A DNA stretch of 64,000 nucleotides from NCBI RefSeq assembly GCF_008520305.1, contig NZ_ML703270.1:1-64000 (forward strand). The letters run 5' to 3'. The translations under genes and the position numbers were made by a program. The notes beneath the pieces are model-generated. The model worked only from the letters and a program-made list of their open reading frames with translations, was not told the origin of the DNA and searched no databases. This document shows positions 57,097 through 64,000 of the stretch, piece after piece. Origin of the DNA: Mesorhizobium sp. SARCC-RB16n. Its GTDB lineage: Bacteria; Pseudomonadota; Alphaproteobacteria; Rhizobiales; Rhizobiaceae. Position 1 is the stretch's first letter, and each line of letters begins with the position of its first letter.

Positions 57097-57207
57097 CGGT
57101 ATTCCTCCCAGTGGGTCACACATACCGGACGGAACCTCCATTCCGCCCGCCGACGCCGCAGGACTGTGACTCAGTCGCAAGGGAACCGCAACCTTTTGAA
57201 GAGTCTT

Positions 57208-57221
57208 CCAAAGCGCTTTGG
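57208..57221. promoter_or_regulatory. LacI-family operator upstream of aglE
   Basis: CCAAAGCGCTTTGG is a perfect 14-base palindrome with the central CG of LacI/GalR-type sites. It lies 112 bases before the aglE ATG and probably covers the aglE promoter. It is the likely AglR site. Confidence 0.75.
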
Positions 57222-57431
57222 CTTTGCTGATCTCGCCATTGAATCGGGTGAGAGTCAAGAGGCTCGAGAGCTAATCGATTTAATTATCGGCGGTGCCGGC
57301 TCGAAAAGTGCACCGCAACATGCTTTTTTTGGCGGTGAAACTGCAATTTCTGTTTCAAACCCGGCCGCGGCACGCTTATGGTCTCTGCGATATGGCCGCA
57401 TCCTTGATGGTGTTTGGGCCGATTCAATTTA

Positions 57432-57441
57432 AAAGCGCTTT
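57432..57441. promoter_or_regulatory. LacI-family operator upstream of aglR
   Basis: AAAGCGCTTT, the same core as the site near aglE, lies 19 bases before the aglR start. Binding there would autoregulate aglR; the two sites are about 220 bases apart, permitting a loop. Confidence 0.68.
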
Positions 57442-57459
57442 GAGGCAGGGAGGCCTCTC

Positions 57460-58482
57460 GTGAACCTCAAGCAACTCGCGCACATGCTGGCGCTTTCCCA
57501 GACAACGGTAAGCCGGGCACTGAACGGCTATCCCGAAGTCAACGAGGAAACCCGCAGGCGCGTCATGGACGCCGCCAAGCGCCATGGCTATCGCCCCAAT
57601 CCGAGCGCGCGCCGGCTGGCCACGGGCAAGTCTGGAATGATCGGCTACGTGCTGCCGACGGGAGCCGCCGTCGACATCGACCCGCACTTCGTCGAATTCC
57701 TGTCCGGCCTGGGCGACTATGCCCGCTCGCACGATCTTGACCTGGTGCTGTCCCCGGCTGATGCCGACGATCAGGAGACGACCTACCGGCGTATCGCCGC
57801 CAACCGGCAGGTCGATGCCATTTACATCTCTTCGCCCAGGCCCGCCGACCGGCGTGTGGCGCTGGTCAACACGCTGGGCATTCCCTTCATCGTCCACGGC
57901 CGCAGCGAGGGCTCGGGTTTCGACTATCCCTATCTCGATATCGACAATGAGGGCGCCTTTCACGAGGCGTCCCGGCTGCTTGTCCAGCTCGGCCACCGGC
58001 GCCTGGCGCTGATCAACGGAGATGACAGGGAAACCTTCGCCATTCATCGCGAGCGCGGCGTGCGCCGGGCGCTGGCCGCAAGCGGCCTGAGATTGGAAAA
58101 TCGCCATGTCTGTTCCGTCGTCATGACCGAGGAGAACGGCTATCGCGCCGCCCGGCGCCTGCTCGAACAGGACGGCGCGCCGACGGCAATCGCCTGCTCC
58201 AGCCTGATCATGGCGCTCGGCGTCGTGCGCGCGGTGCGTGATCTCGGGCTCAGCATTCCCGGCGACGTGTCGCTGATTGCCCATGACGACGTCTTTCCCT
58301 GGCTGAAGCCGGAGAATTTTTCCGTGCCGCTGTCGACGACGCGCTCGTCGATCCGGCTAGCCGGCGCACGCATCGCCGAGCGGCTGGCGGCGCGGATATC
58401 GGGACTCGAGGAGGGCGCGCGCGGCGAAGTCTGGCCGGTCGACCTGGTGGTCAGGGGATCGGTCGCCGGCGCGCCGGTTTAG
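57460..58482 (+). CDS. aglR: LacI-type transcriptional regulator AglR
   Basis: 340 residues. The N-terminal helix-turn-helix reads LAHMLALSQTTVSRALNGYPEV, with the hinge RPNPSARRLATGKSG, then a periplasmic-binding-like effector domain. The start is a GTG at 57460 with GGGAGG six bases upstream. It is divergent from aglEFGAK and would repress it without an alpha-glucoside inducer. Confidence 0.93.
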   Translation: MNLKQLAHMLALSQTTVSRALNGYPEVNEETRRRVMDAAKRHGYRPNPSARRLATGKSGMIGYVLPTGAAVDIDPHFVEFLSGLGDYARSHDLDLVLSPADADDQETTYRRIAANRQVDAIYISSPRPADRRVALVNTLGIPFIVHGRSEGSGFDYPYLDIDNEGAFHEASRLLVQLGHRRLALINGDDRETFAIHRERGVRRALAASGLRLENRHVCSVVMTEENGYRAARRLLEQDGAPTAIACSSLIMALGVVRAVRDLGLSIPGDVSLIAHDDVFPWLKPENFSVPLSTTRSSIRLAGARIAERLAARISGLEEGARGEVWPVDLVVRGSVAGAPV

Positions 58483-58590
58483 CGATCAAGTTTCAATCAC
58501 TCTGCGTTCGATCCCCAAATGCTAACCTTGTCGGCCAAAACCGAGGCTCCCATTAACGTCGCTTTAGCCAGCCTACTCCAACATGGGCCG

Positions 58591-59244
58591 ATGAATACCG
58601 ATCAGCCCGGCACGGTTTTCGGCCGACGCGGACGCAAGAGTCGCGCCCGGGCTGTACTGACGGACCGCAGCGCGAGACCGACGCGCGTCGTCGGTCATGT
58701 CGCATGTCTGTTTGGTTTGGCGAGCCTTTTGCCGGCCGTCATAGGCACTATCTTCTGGACGCTGCCAGGCATCGAGAAGCTGAACGCCGAGGCCGCTCGG
58801 GCGGAACAGAAGGTGGTCGAAATTGTCAACCAGCCGATTACCCATCTGCCCCGCTCGGGGCCAGTGTCGGAGTTTTCACCAGGTTGGTTTCATCCGGGAG
58901 CCACGAAGCCGGACTTCAACAACGTCGATATCCGCGCCACACAGGAACTTACCTATGATGGCCACGTCACGTCCGATCTGAACCCCTCCGAAATGTTCAA
59001 CGGACGTGAACTCGAATTCAACACGATGACCAAGTACTTCTATACTGACCGAACACTGCCGAAAAAGCGGCTGTCTGAAGCCGAAATGGTCGAGATCAAC
59101 GGTCTCTATCGCGTCATCGGCGGCGATGAGTATGGCGTCTTGACGCGATGGGCGGCGGTGATTGGGTTGGCTGCCGTCGGGTTTTGTCTTGGAGTCGCCT
59201 TGCTTCTGCTATTGCTTCGGAGCCGGCGACTGGTCACAGGTTGA
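58591..59244 (+). CDS. Two-span membrane protein, unknown
   Basis: About 217 residues. TM segments near residues 35-55 (ACLFGLASLLPAVIGTIFW) and 188-212, with a ~130-residue loop between. The loop contains repeated charged and aromatic residues but no recognised motif. An in-frame ATG at 58519 is possible; MNTDQPGTVFGRRG at 58591 seems better. No family recognised and no neighbour suggests a role. Confidence 0.6.
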   Translation: MNTDQPGTVFGRRGRKSRARAVLTDRSARPTRVVGHVACLFGLASLLPAVIGTIFWTLPGIEKLNAEAARAEQKVVEIVNQPITHLPRSGPVSEFSPGWFHPGATKPDFNNVDIRATQELTYDGHVTSDLNPSEMFNGRELEFNTMTKYFYTDRTLPKKRLSEAEMVEINGLYRVIGGDEYGVLTRWAAVIGLAAVGFCLGVALLLLLLRSRRLVTG

Positions 59245-59298
59245 TCGATACGGTTCGCTCGCCGCAGATCGACGAAATCGACGCCTGAAGCGAAAAGC

Positions 59299-60738
59299 CT
59301 ACTCCCTCGCGGCCTCGGCCGCCTTAAGATCCAGCAGCCCATAGCCGAAATCATTGTCGCGTCCCTTCGGGCCTAGATCCTTGGCGGTCGCGGCAAGCGC
59401 CTTCTCGATGTCGTCGGCCGAGCGGTCGGGCGCGGCGTGGATGAGATTGGCGATGGCGCCGCTGACGATCGCCGCGGCGAACGAGGTGCCCGTAACGACA
59501 TCCGAGCCGGCGCCGCTCGGCGCCACCATCTCGACGCCCGGCGCCGAGATGAAGACGTAGGCGCCGCGATTGGCCTGCGGCATCAACCCGTCCTTGGCGT
59601 CGGTGGCCGTCACCGCGATGACGCCGTCGAAAGCGGCCGGATAGCCATACGGTGCCTTCGGACCGTTGTTGCCGGCGGCAGCGACCAGCACCATGCCGAG
59701 CGCGCGCGCGTTGCGGCAGGCGGTGCCGAGCAGGTCGTTTTTCGGGCCGACGAAGCTCATGTTGATGATGCTGACATTCTGGTCCGCCGCCCAGTCGAGC
59801 GCCGACAGGATGACGTCCATGGTCGACTTGCCGCCCTCGAAGGCGCGCGCATGGTAGATCCTGGCGCCCGGCGCCATGCCTTCAAGCGCGCCGACGCCGG
59901 CGATCAGGCCATCGACCGAAGTGCCGTGATCGCGCTTTTCGATCGGCACGTCCGGCATGGCGTCGAACTGCGCGGCGATGACGCCGGCCAGAGCCGGATT
60001 GCTGTCGTCGATGCCGGTATCGATGACGGCGACACGCACGTTTTCGCCGCTGGCCTGTTTGGCGTCGAGCACGATGTGGTCGAAAGCATAGTTGACGATG
60101 CTGGCCGCCTGCTGCAGCGAATAGATGTGGTTGGGCTCGCGGCGCTGGGTGCGGCCGTCGGCGGCAAGCTGCGCCAGCACGACGCCGACCGGGCGGCCGT
60201 CGGGAATGCCGAAGCGCACCAAAGTGCTGCCGAGCAGCCGGGACTGGCGCTGTGAGCGCACTTCAAGGCCGAAGGAGGCGGCGATCTGCTGCACGGCGCC
60301 GGCATCGCCATTAACGGTCACCAGCACCTCGTCGGGCACGAACTCGCCGGTCACGGCGCGCGGCGGCTGAACGGCGATGAGATCGGTCGGCGAGACGATC
60401 GGGCCACCCGGTGGCGAACCGGCCTGGTTGCCTCCAGGGGGTGTCGCGGGCTCCGGCTGTGGTGGCGGCGCCGGTGCGGGAGGGGCGACCGGGTTGGGGA
60501 AGAGGTCGACAATCAAGGCGGGCAGAAAAACGGCGCCGGCCTGGGCTGCACCCGAGCCGCCCTTGGTGCCGCCCCTGGCCTTGACACATTCGGCCGCCGT
60601 CGCATTGGCCTCTTTGCTGCAATCGATTTTCGTCCGGTCTGGATTGGCATCGTTGGTCTGCGCCGACGCAGGCACGGCGGCGATTGTCATCGCCGCCGCA
60701 AGGATAGCCGCAAATCGAATGACCGCCTCAGCCGCCAT
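59299..60738 (-). CDS. Subtilisin-like S8 serine protease
   Basis: 479 residues with a signal peptide (to about residue 27, VPASAQ), a Cys-containing segment, a Pro-rich linker (PAPAPPPQPEPATPP), an inhibitor-like propeptide and a subtilase domain. The catalytic triad is in VAVIDTGIDDSNP (Asp), KRDHGTSVDGLIAGVG (His) and VVTGTSFAAAIVSGA (Ser). Likely periplasmic or secreted. The frame also opens with a TTG at 60741. The start lies inside the end of the anti-sigma gene, so it belongs to the ECF operon. Confidence 0.9.
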   Translation of the reverse strand: MAAEAVIRFAAILAAAMTIAAVPASAQTNDANPDRTKIDCSKEANATAAECVKARGGTKGGSGAAQAGAVFLPALIVDLFPNPVAPPAPAPPPQPEPATPPGGNQAGSPPGGPIVSPTDLIAVQPPRAVTGEFVPDEVLVTVNGDAGAVQQIAASFGLEVRSQRQSRLLGSTLVRFGIPDGRPVGVVLAQLAADGRTQRREPNHIYSLQQAASIVNYAFDHIVLDAKQASGENVRVAVIDTGIDDSNPALAGVIAAQFDAMPDVPIEKRDHGTSVDGLIAGVGALEGMAPGARIYHARAFEGGKSTMDVILSALDWAADQNVSIINMSFVGPKNDLLGTACRNARALGMVLVAAAGNNGPKAPYGYPAAFDGVIAVTATDAKDGLMPQANRGAYVFISAPGVEMVAPSGAGSDVVTGTSFAAAIVSGAIANLIHAAPDRSADDIEKALAATAKDLGPKGRDNDFGYGLLDLKAAEAARE

Positions 60739-61396
60739 CAACAGGTTTCCTTCCCTCGATCACAGTCTCCGCGAAAGGCTGGGCGGCAATAAGGCCGCGC
60801 AGCTTCTCGTAGTCGGCGGCGGTCGTCGCCGGAATGGCGAGCCTGAAGACGCCGTCGGCGGTCGGTCCGCCGATGATCTTGAGCTTGTTGGTATCGAGGA
60901 AGACGGCAATATCGGCCATCCTTGCATCCGGCTTGAACTTGACCAGCGCGAACGGCATCTTCGCCAGGTCGTCTTCAGTGCCGGCGATCTCGAAATTCCC
61001 GCCCTTGCCGCCAGGCTGCACCAGCGACTGTACCGCGATCAAGACAAGCAGGACCGCCGCCGCCGCCCACGCGACGCCGACCGGCACAGCCATGAAGCGG
61101 CCCCAGGCCCGCGTCAGCCAGGACGCGCTTGCCGGCGCTCGGGCCGACCCTGCCTCGGCGTCCAGCGCCTTGGCGAAGCGGCTGAGTGCATCGGCCGGCG
61201 GGCGGATCGCTTCGTTGGCGGCTGATGTGCCGGAGAATTCGGCCTCGGCCTCGCCAAGGGCGGCAAGTGCGGAGGGATCGCTGGCCAGCCATTCCTCGAC
61301 GGCTTCCAGCTCCGAACCTTCTAGGGACCCGTTCAGGTAGAACGGCAGCAGCGTTTCCATTTCGTCGCGGCGCGACATCTTTTCAGCGGCGCTCAT
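60728..61396 (-). CDS. Putative anti-sigma factor
   Basis: 222 residues. The N-terminal part has the anti-sigma-like ETLLPFYLNGSLEGSELEAVEEWLAS; a TM segment is near residues 110-130 (AWAAAAVLLVLIAVQSLV); the C-terminal part is a periplasmic domain with FALVKFKPDARMADIAVFLD. It lacks the HxxxCxxC motif of zinc anti-sigma proteins. Its ATG is shared with the sigma-gene stop (ATGA). Expected to hold the ECF sigma at the membrane. Confidence 0.82.
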   Translation of the reverse strand: MSAAEKMSRRDEMETLLPFYLNGSLEGSELEAVEEWLASDPSALAALGEAEAEFSGTSAANEAIRPPADALSRFAKALDAEAGSARAPASASWLTRAWGRFMAVPVGVAWAAAAVLLVLIAVQSLVQPGGKGGNFEIAGTEDDLAKMPFALVKFKPDARMADIAVFLDTNKLKIIGGPTADGVFRLAIPATTAADYEKLRGLIAAQPFAETVIEGRKPVDGG

Positions 61397-62019
61397 GGCC
61401 ACCCCCTGTCGTAACCGGCGGCCTTCAGGGCCTCGCCGAGTTTCTTGCGGGCGTAGAACATCCGGGTCTTGACGGTGGCGACCGGGATGCCGAGCACATC
61501 GCCGATCTTGGTCACTGACTGCCCGTGATAGTAGGCAAGGTCGATCACCGTACGGTGCTCTTCCGGCAAGGCATCGATGAAGCGCCGCAAGGCAGCGGCC
61601 TTGTCCTCCTTCATGGTGACGACTTCCGGCGTGTCGGCGCTGTCGGGCACCGCGGCGGCGGCCTCGTCGTCGATCCAGTCTTCCTTCTTCTTGCGCAGCA
61701 GCGAGAGCGCCTTGAAGCGGGCGATGCCGAGCAGCCATGTCGAGACTTCGGAGCGTCCCTCGAAGCCCGGCGCCTGTCGCCACAGTTCGAGGAACACCTC
61801 GTTCGCGATATCGTCAGCCATCATTTCCGATCCCGTCTGGCGCGCCACGAAGCGGTAGATCCGCGCGTGGTGACGCATGAACAGGAGCCGCACGGCAGCC
61901 CGGTCGCCCTTCGCGACCCGGTCGACGAGCGCGCGATCGGTCTCCGTCGCCGCGGTCATGGCCGGTCGAGCCGCCTGGCTCCTGTCTGCTCTGTCGCCGA
62001 TCGGTCCAAAAAGGTTCAT
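61393..62019 (-). CDS. ECF-type RNA polymerase sigma factor
   Basis: 208 residues. Region 2 is visible as RLLFMRHHARIYRFVARQTG then MADDIANEVFLELWRQAPGFEG, and region 4 as ALPEEHRTVIDLAYYHGQSVTKIGDVLGIPVATVKTRMFYARKKL. Co-transcribed with its anti-sigma. GGAGG lies directly before the ATG at 62019, too close to be ideal, so MTAATETD at 61959 is an alternative start. Downstream targets may include the linked protease. Confidence 0.9.
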   Translation of the reverse strand: MNLFGPIGDRADRSQAARPAMTAATETDRALVDRVAKGDRAAVRLLFMRHHARIYRFVARQTGSEMMADDIANEVFLELWRQAPGFEGRSEVSTWLLGIARFKALSLLRKKKEDWIDDEAAAAVPDSADTPEVVTMKEDKAAALRRFIDALPEEHRTVIDLAYYHGQSVTKIGDVLGIPVATVKTRMFYARKKLGEALKAAGYDRGWP

Positions 62020-62076
62020 CCTCCGCCAAGGAATTTTCGGAGGCTAACCGAAGAGCGGGGACGTGGCCAGAGCATC

Positions 62077-62135
62077 CCTTCTCTCCGTTTCACGGGGAGA
62101 AGGCGCCGGCAGGCGGATGAGGGGCGGCGCCGGCC
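62077..62135. repeat. Intergenic repeat, Mesorhizobium type
   Basis: CCTTCTCTCCG and CGGGGAGAAGG (62077-62087, 62093-62103) form a stem with one mismatch, followed by GGCGCCGGCAGGCGGATGAGG. This arrangement recurs between genes in Mesorhizobium from recall. It sits between the phosphodiesterase stop and the ECF promoter. Confidence 0.5.
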
Positions 62136-62141
62136 GCCCGA

Positions 62142-62993
62142 TCAGGTGAGAAAAGCCTTCGCCTTCATCGTTGCCGGTACCGGCACGCCGAGACGGCTCA
62201 AGATGGTCGGCGCCAGTTGCAGCTGGTCAAGCAACACATCTCCCTCCGGCCCTTTGCCTTGTCCGAAATAATACAGGGCAAAATCCTGCATCTCGTCGTC
62301 ATGGCCGCCATGGTGGCCGCGATCGGTCTGGCCGTGGTCGGCGGTGACCACGACCTCGTAGCCGGCTTCGATCCAGCCCGGCAGGAAGGCTGCCAGCATG
62401 CCGTCCATGGCGTAGCAGGCATGGTCCATCTCATGGCAGTCATGGCCGAAACGGTGGCCCATCGAGTCCAGCGTGCAGGTGTGCAGGATGCCGTAGTCGA
62501 TGCCGTGGCGCCGGGTGAGCATGCTCAGCGTCGCGAACAGGTCGACATCGCTCGGTGTCATCTGGTTCTTGAGATTGTAGCCGGTCATGGTGTGGAAGCG
62601 GCCATGCGTGATCGGGCCGCCCGGCTCGTCATATTCCATGTTCTCGACGAGGTCGAACGGGTAGGAGCGGAAGAATTCCGACCAGTAGGAGTGGGTGACG
62701 GCACCGGTCTTGCCGCCGGCCTTGCTGACTTCCGAGAAGATGTCGGGCTGCCCGACGCGAAACCGGTTCTCGTTGGACAGGATGCCATGCACCTGCGGCG
62801 ACACGCCGGTGTGGATCGAGGCGTAGCAGCAGGCCGAGGTTGACGGCAGCACCGAGCGCATCTTCCACACCCGCGCCTCGCCCGACTGCACCCAGCCTTC
62901 GAGATTGCCCATCAGCCGGCGCCAGTTGCGGTAGGGAACGCCGTCGAGGATGATCAGCAGAAGCTTGGTCTTGAGCGCCACGGGCTGCTCCAT
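62142..62993 (-). CDS. Alkaline-phosphatase-superfamily phosphodiesterase/nucleotide pyrophosphatase
   Basis: About 283 residues. The metal-binding positions fit the type-I phosphodiesterase family: LIILDGVPYRNW (first Asp), SVLPSTSACCYASIHTG (Thr/Ser nucleophile region), CTLDSMGHRFGHDCHEMD and VVVTADHGQTDRGHHGGHDDEM. No signal peptide, so cytosolic. An upstream in-frame ATG at 63029 lies in the loop of a hairpin, so I used MEQPVALKTK at 62993. It follows a peptide-type binding-protein gene on the same strand, 71 bases away. Confidence 0.85.
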   Translation of the reverse strand: MEQPVALKTKLLLIILDGVPYRNWRRLMGNLEGWVQSGEARVWKMRSVLPSTSACCYASIHTGVSPQVHGILSNENRFRVGQPDIFSEVSKAGGKTGAVTHSYWSEFFRSYPFDLVENMEYDEPGGPITHGRFHTMTGYNLKNQMTPSDVDLFATLSMLTRRHGIDYGILHTCTLDSMGHRFGHDCHEMDHACYAMDGMLAAFLPGWIEAGYEVVVTADHGQTDRGHHGGHDDEMQDFALYYFGQGKGPEGDVLLDQLQLAPTILSRLGVPVPATMKAKAFLT

Positions 62994-63015
62994 GCGATTG
63001 TGTGTCGAAACGAGT

Positions 63016-63044
63016 GCGCCGCGTGTCATCAGGACACGCGGCGC
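63016..63044 (-). terminator. Hairpin after the solute-binding protein gene
   Basis: GCGCCGCGTGTC and GACACGCGGCGC are perfect 12-base arms with a five-base loop. On the minus strand there is no U run after it; on the plus strand TTTT follows. It probably weakens or protects the transcript between the two genes. Confidence 0.6.
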
Positions 63045-63064
63045 TTTTCACTATGTAATGGATG

Positions 63065-64000
63065 TCAGGCGTTCAGCCAGCATTCGCCGAGCGCGTAACC
63101 GTCCATCATTTCGCCGTTCGGGTTCTTGACCCAGCCGCTGATCTTGTTGGTGGCGGCGGCGTCGATGAACTGGTTGAAGAAGGGCACGATCAACCCGCCT
63201 TCGTCGCGCATCATCACGGCCATGTCGTGATAGATCGCCTTGCGCTTGGCATGGTCGAGCTCGGCACGGGCCGTGAACAGCATCTTGTCGAACTCCGGCC
63301 GCTTGAAGCGCGTGTCGTTCCAGTCGGCGGTCGAGACGTAGCCGGTGGAATACATCTGGTCCTGCGTCGGGCGCCCGCCCCAGTAGGAGAGCGAGAAGGG
63401 CTGCTTGTTCCAGACTTCGGACCAGTAGCCGTCGCCGGGCTCACGCTTGATCTCGATCTTGATGCCGGCCTTGGCCGCGCTCTGCTGATAGAGTTGGGCG
63501 GCGTCGACGGCGCCGGGGAAGGCGACATCCGATGTGCGCAGCAGGATGGAGCCGCTATGGCCCGACTTCTTGTAGGCGGCCGCGGCCTTTTCCGGATCGA
63601 ACTTGCGCTGCTCGATGTCGGTGGAAAACAGCGGATAGGCTTCGTTGATCGGGAAGTCGTTGCCGACCGAGCCGTAGCCGCGCAGGATTTTTTCCAGCAA
63701 CTCGTCGCGGTCCATGGCAAGCTTCAGCGCCAGCCGCAGGTCGTTGTTGTCGAAGGGAGCGGTGTCGCAGAACATGTTGAACGGGTAGTAGCCGCGCCCC
63801 GACACGTTCTCGATGGTGACGCCCGCGATGCGCTTGACCAGATCGACCACTTTCGGCTCGACCCGGTTGATGAGGTGAACCTGGCCGCCCTGCAGCGCGG
63901 CAAGCCGTGCAGTGGCATCGTTGATGACGACGATCTCGATCTGGTCGGCGTGGCCGGCCTTGTCGCCGCGCCAGTAATTGGCGAAGCGCTCGCCGCCATG
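63065..64000 (-). CDS. Family-5 ABC transporter substrate-binding protein, N-terminus missing
   Basis: The last 311 residues of a DppA/OppA-type periplasmic binding protein, cut by the window end at 64000 with an open frame across it. NMFCDTAPFDNNDLRLALKLAMDRDELLEKIL is the family-typical conserved block, and the C-terminal region YHDMAVMMRDEGGLIVPFFN is also characteristic. Family members bind peptides, opines or nickel; the substrate here is unknown. Transport genes would be expected beyond the window or elsewhere. Confidence 0.88.
   Translation of the reverse strand, partial: HGGERFANYWRGDKAGHADQIEIVVINDATARLAALQGGQVHLINRVEPKVVDLVKRIAGVTIENVSGRGYYPFNMFCDTAPFDNNDLRLALKLAMDRDELLEKILRGYGSVGNDFPINEAYPLFSTDIEQRKFDPEKAAAAYKKSGHSGSILLRTSDVAFPGAVDAAQLYQQSAAKAGIKIEIKREPGDGYWSEVWNKQPFSLSYWGGRPTQDQMYSTGYVSTADWNDTRFKRPEFDKMLFTARAELDHAKRKAIYHDMAVMMRDEGGLIVPFFNQFIDAAATNKISGWVKNPNGEMMDGYALGECWLNA

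Larger units (their letters stand above)
57097..57459. promoter_or_regulatory. Divergent aglE/aglR control region
   Basis: A 363-base gap without genes. It carries two LacI-type operators, at 57208-57221 and 57432-57441, listed separately. The middle part (about 57235-57420) is AT-richer and has no other clear element. Confidence 0.65.

Overview
The window looks like chromosomal DNA of a GC-rich rhizobial alphaproteobacterium, most likely Mesorhizobium or a close relative. This rests on family content, not on a database search: three DUF680-type secreted proteins in tandem, the pckA / chvI-chvG-hprK-EIIA-HPr-ahcY block, a divL-type pseudo-kinase, a trpFBA-accD-folC run, an aglR/aglEFGAK alpha-glucoside locus, and a palindromic repeat common in rhizobial intergenic DNA.

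Layout. 0.1-7 kb: repeat-containing left edge, a nucleotidyltransferase-like protein, then the translation block pheT, pheS, rplT, rpmI, a membrane methyltransferase and infC (all minus; infC begins at an ATT codon). 7-10.6 kb: an alpha/beta hydrolase coupled to a BenE-type transporter, a DUF2852 protein and a YgjP-like zinc protease. 10.7-16 kb: trpF, trpB, trpA, accD, folC, with an unusual stem-loop and mini-ORF between trpB and trpA. 16.1-17.2 kb: a VapBC toxin-antitoxin pair with a tandem palindromic operator, and a cupin. 17.3-29 kb (minus): divL, tsaE-amgK fusion, murU-like gene, addB, addA, trxA. 29.3-36.7 kb: ahcY, HPr, EIIA, HprK, ChvG, ChvI, and divergent pckA. 36.8-38.1 kb: arfB and alkB.

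38.1-46.5 kb is a glycan/peptide accessory region: two polytopic membrane proteins, then a tightly overlapping minus-strand operon of a PqqD-like protein, an HprK-like kinase, three family-2 glycosyltransferases and an NTP_transf_5-like protein. Immediately upstream of the PqqD gene, and overlapping its start, lies a short unannotated Gly/Cys-containing reading frame that could be the substrate peptide. This is the best candidate for an undescribed system here. 46.5-49.2 kb: a betaine-type Rieske oxygenase and its reductase, preceded on the same strand by a recognisable cobalamin riboswitch, an unexpected pairing. 49.7-50.5 kb: the DUF680 triplet. 50.6-58.5 kb: the agl locus with LacI-type operators. 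58.5-64 kb: an orphan two-span membrane protein, an ECF sigma / anti-sigma / subtilisin-like protease operon, an alkaline-phosphatase-superfamily protein and the C-terminal part of a family-5 solute-binding protein cut by the window end.

Starts were revised from the longest open frame wherever a Shine-Dalgarno sequence or family conservation supported a shorter form. No tRNA, rRNA, complete insertion sequence or CRISPR array was recognised.
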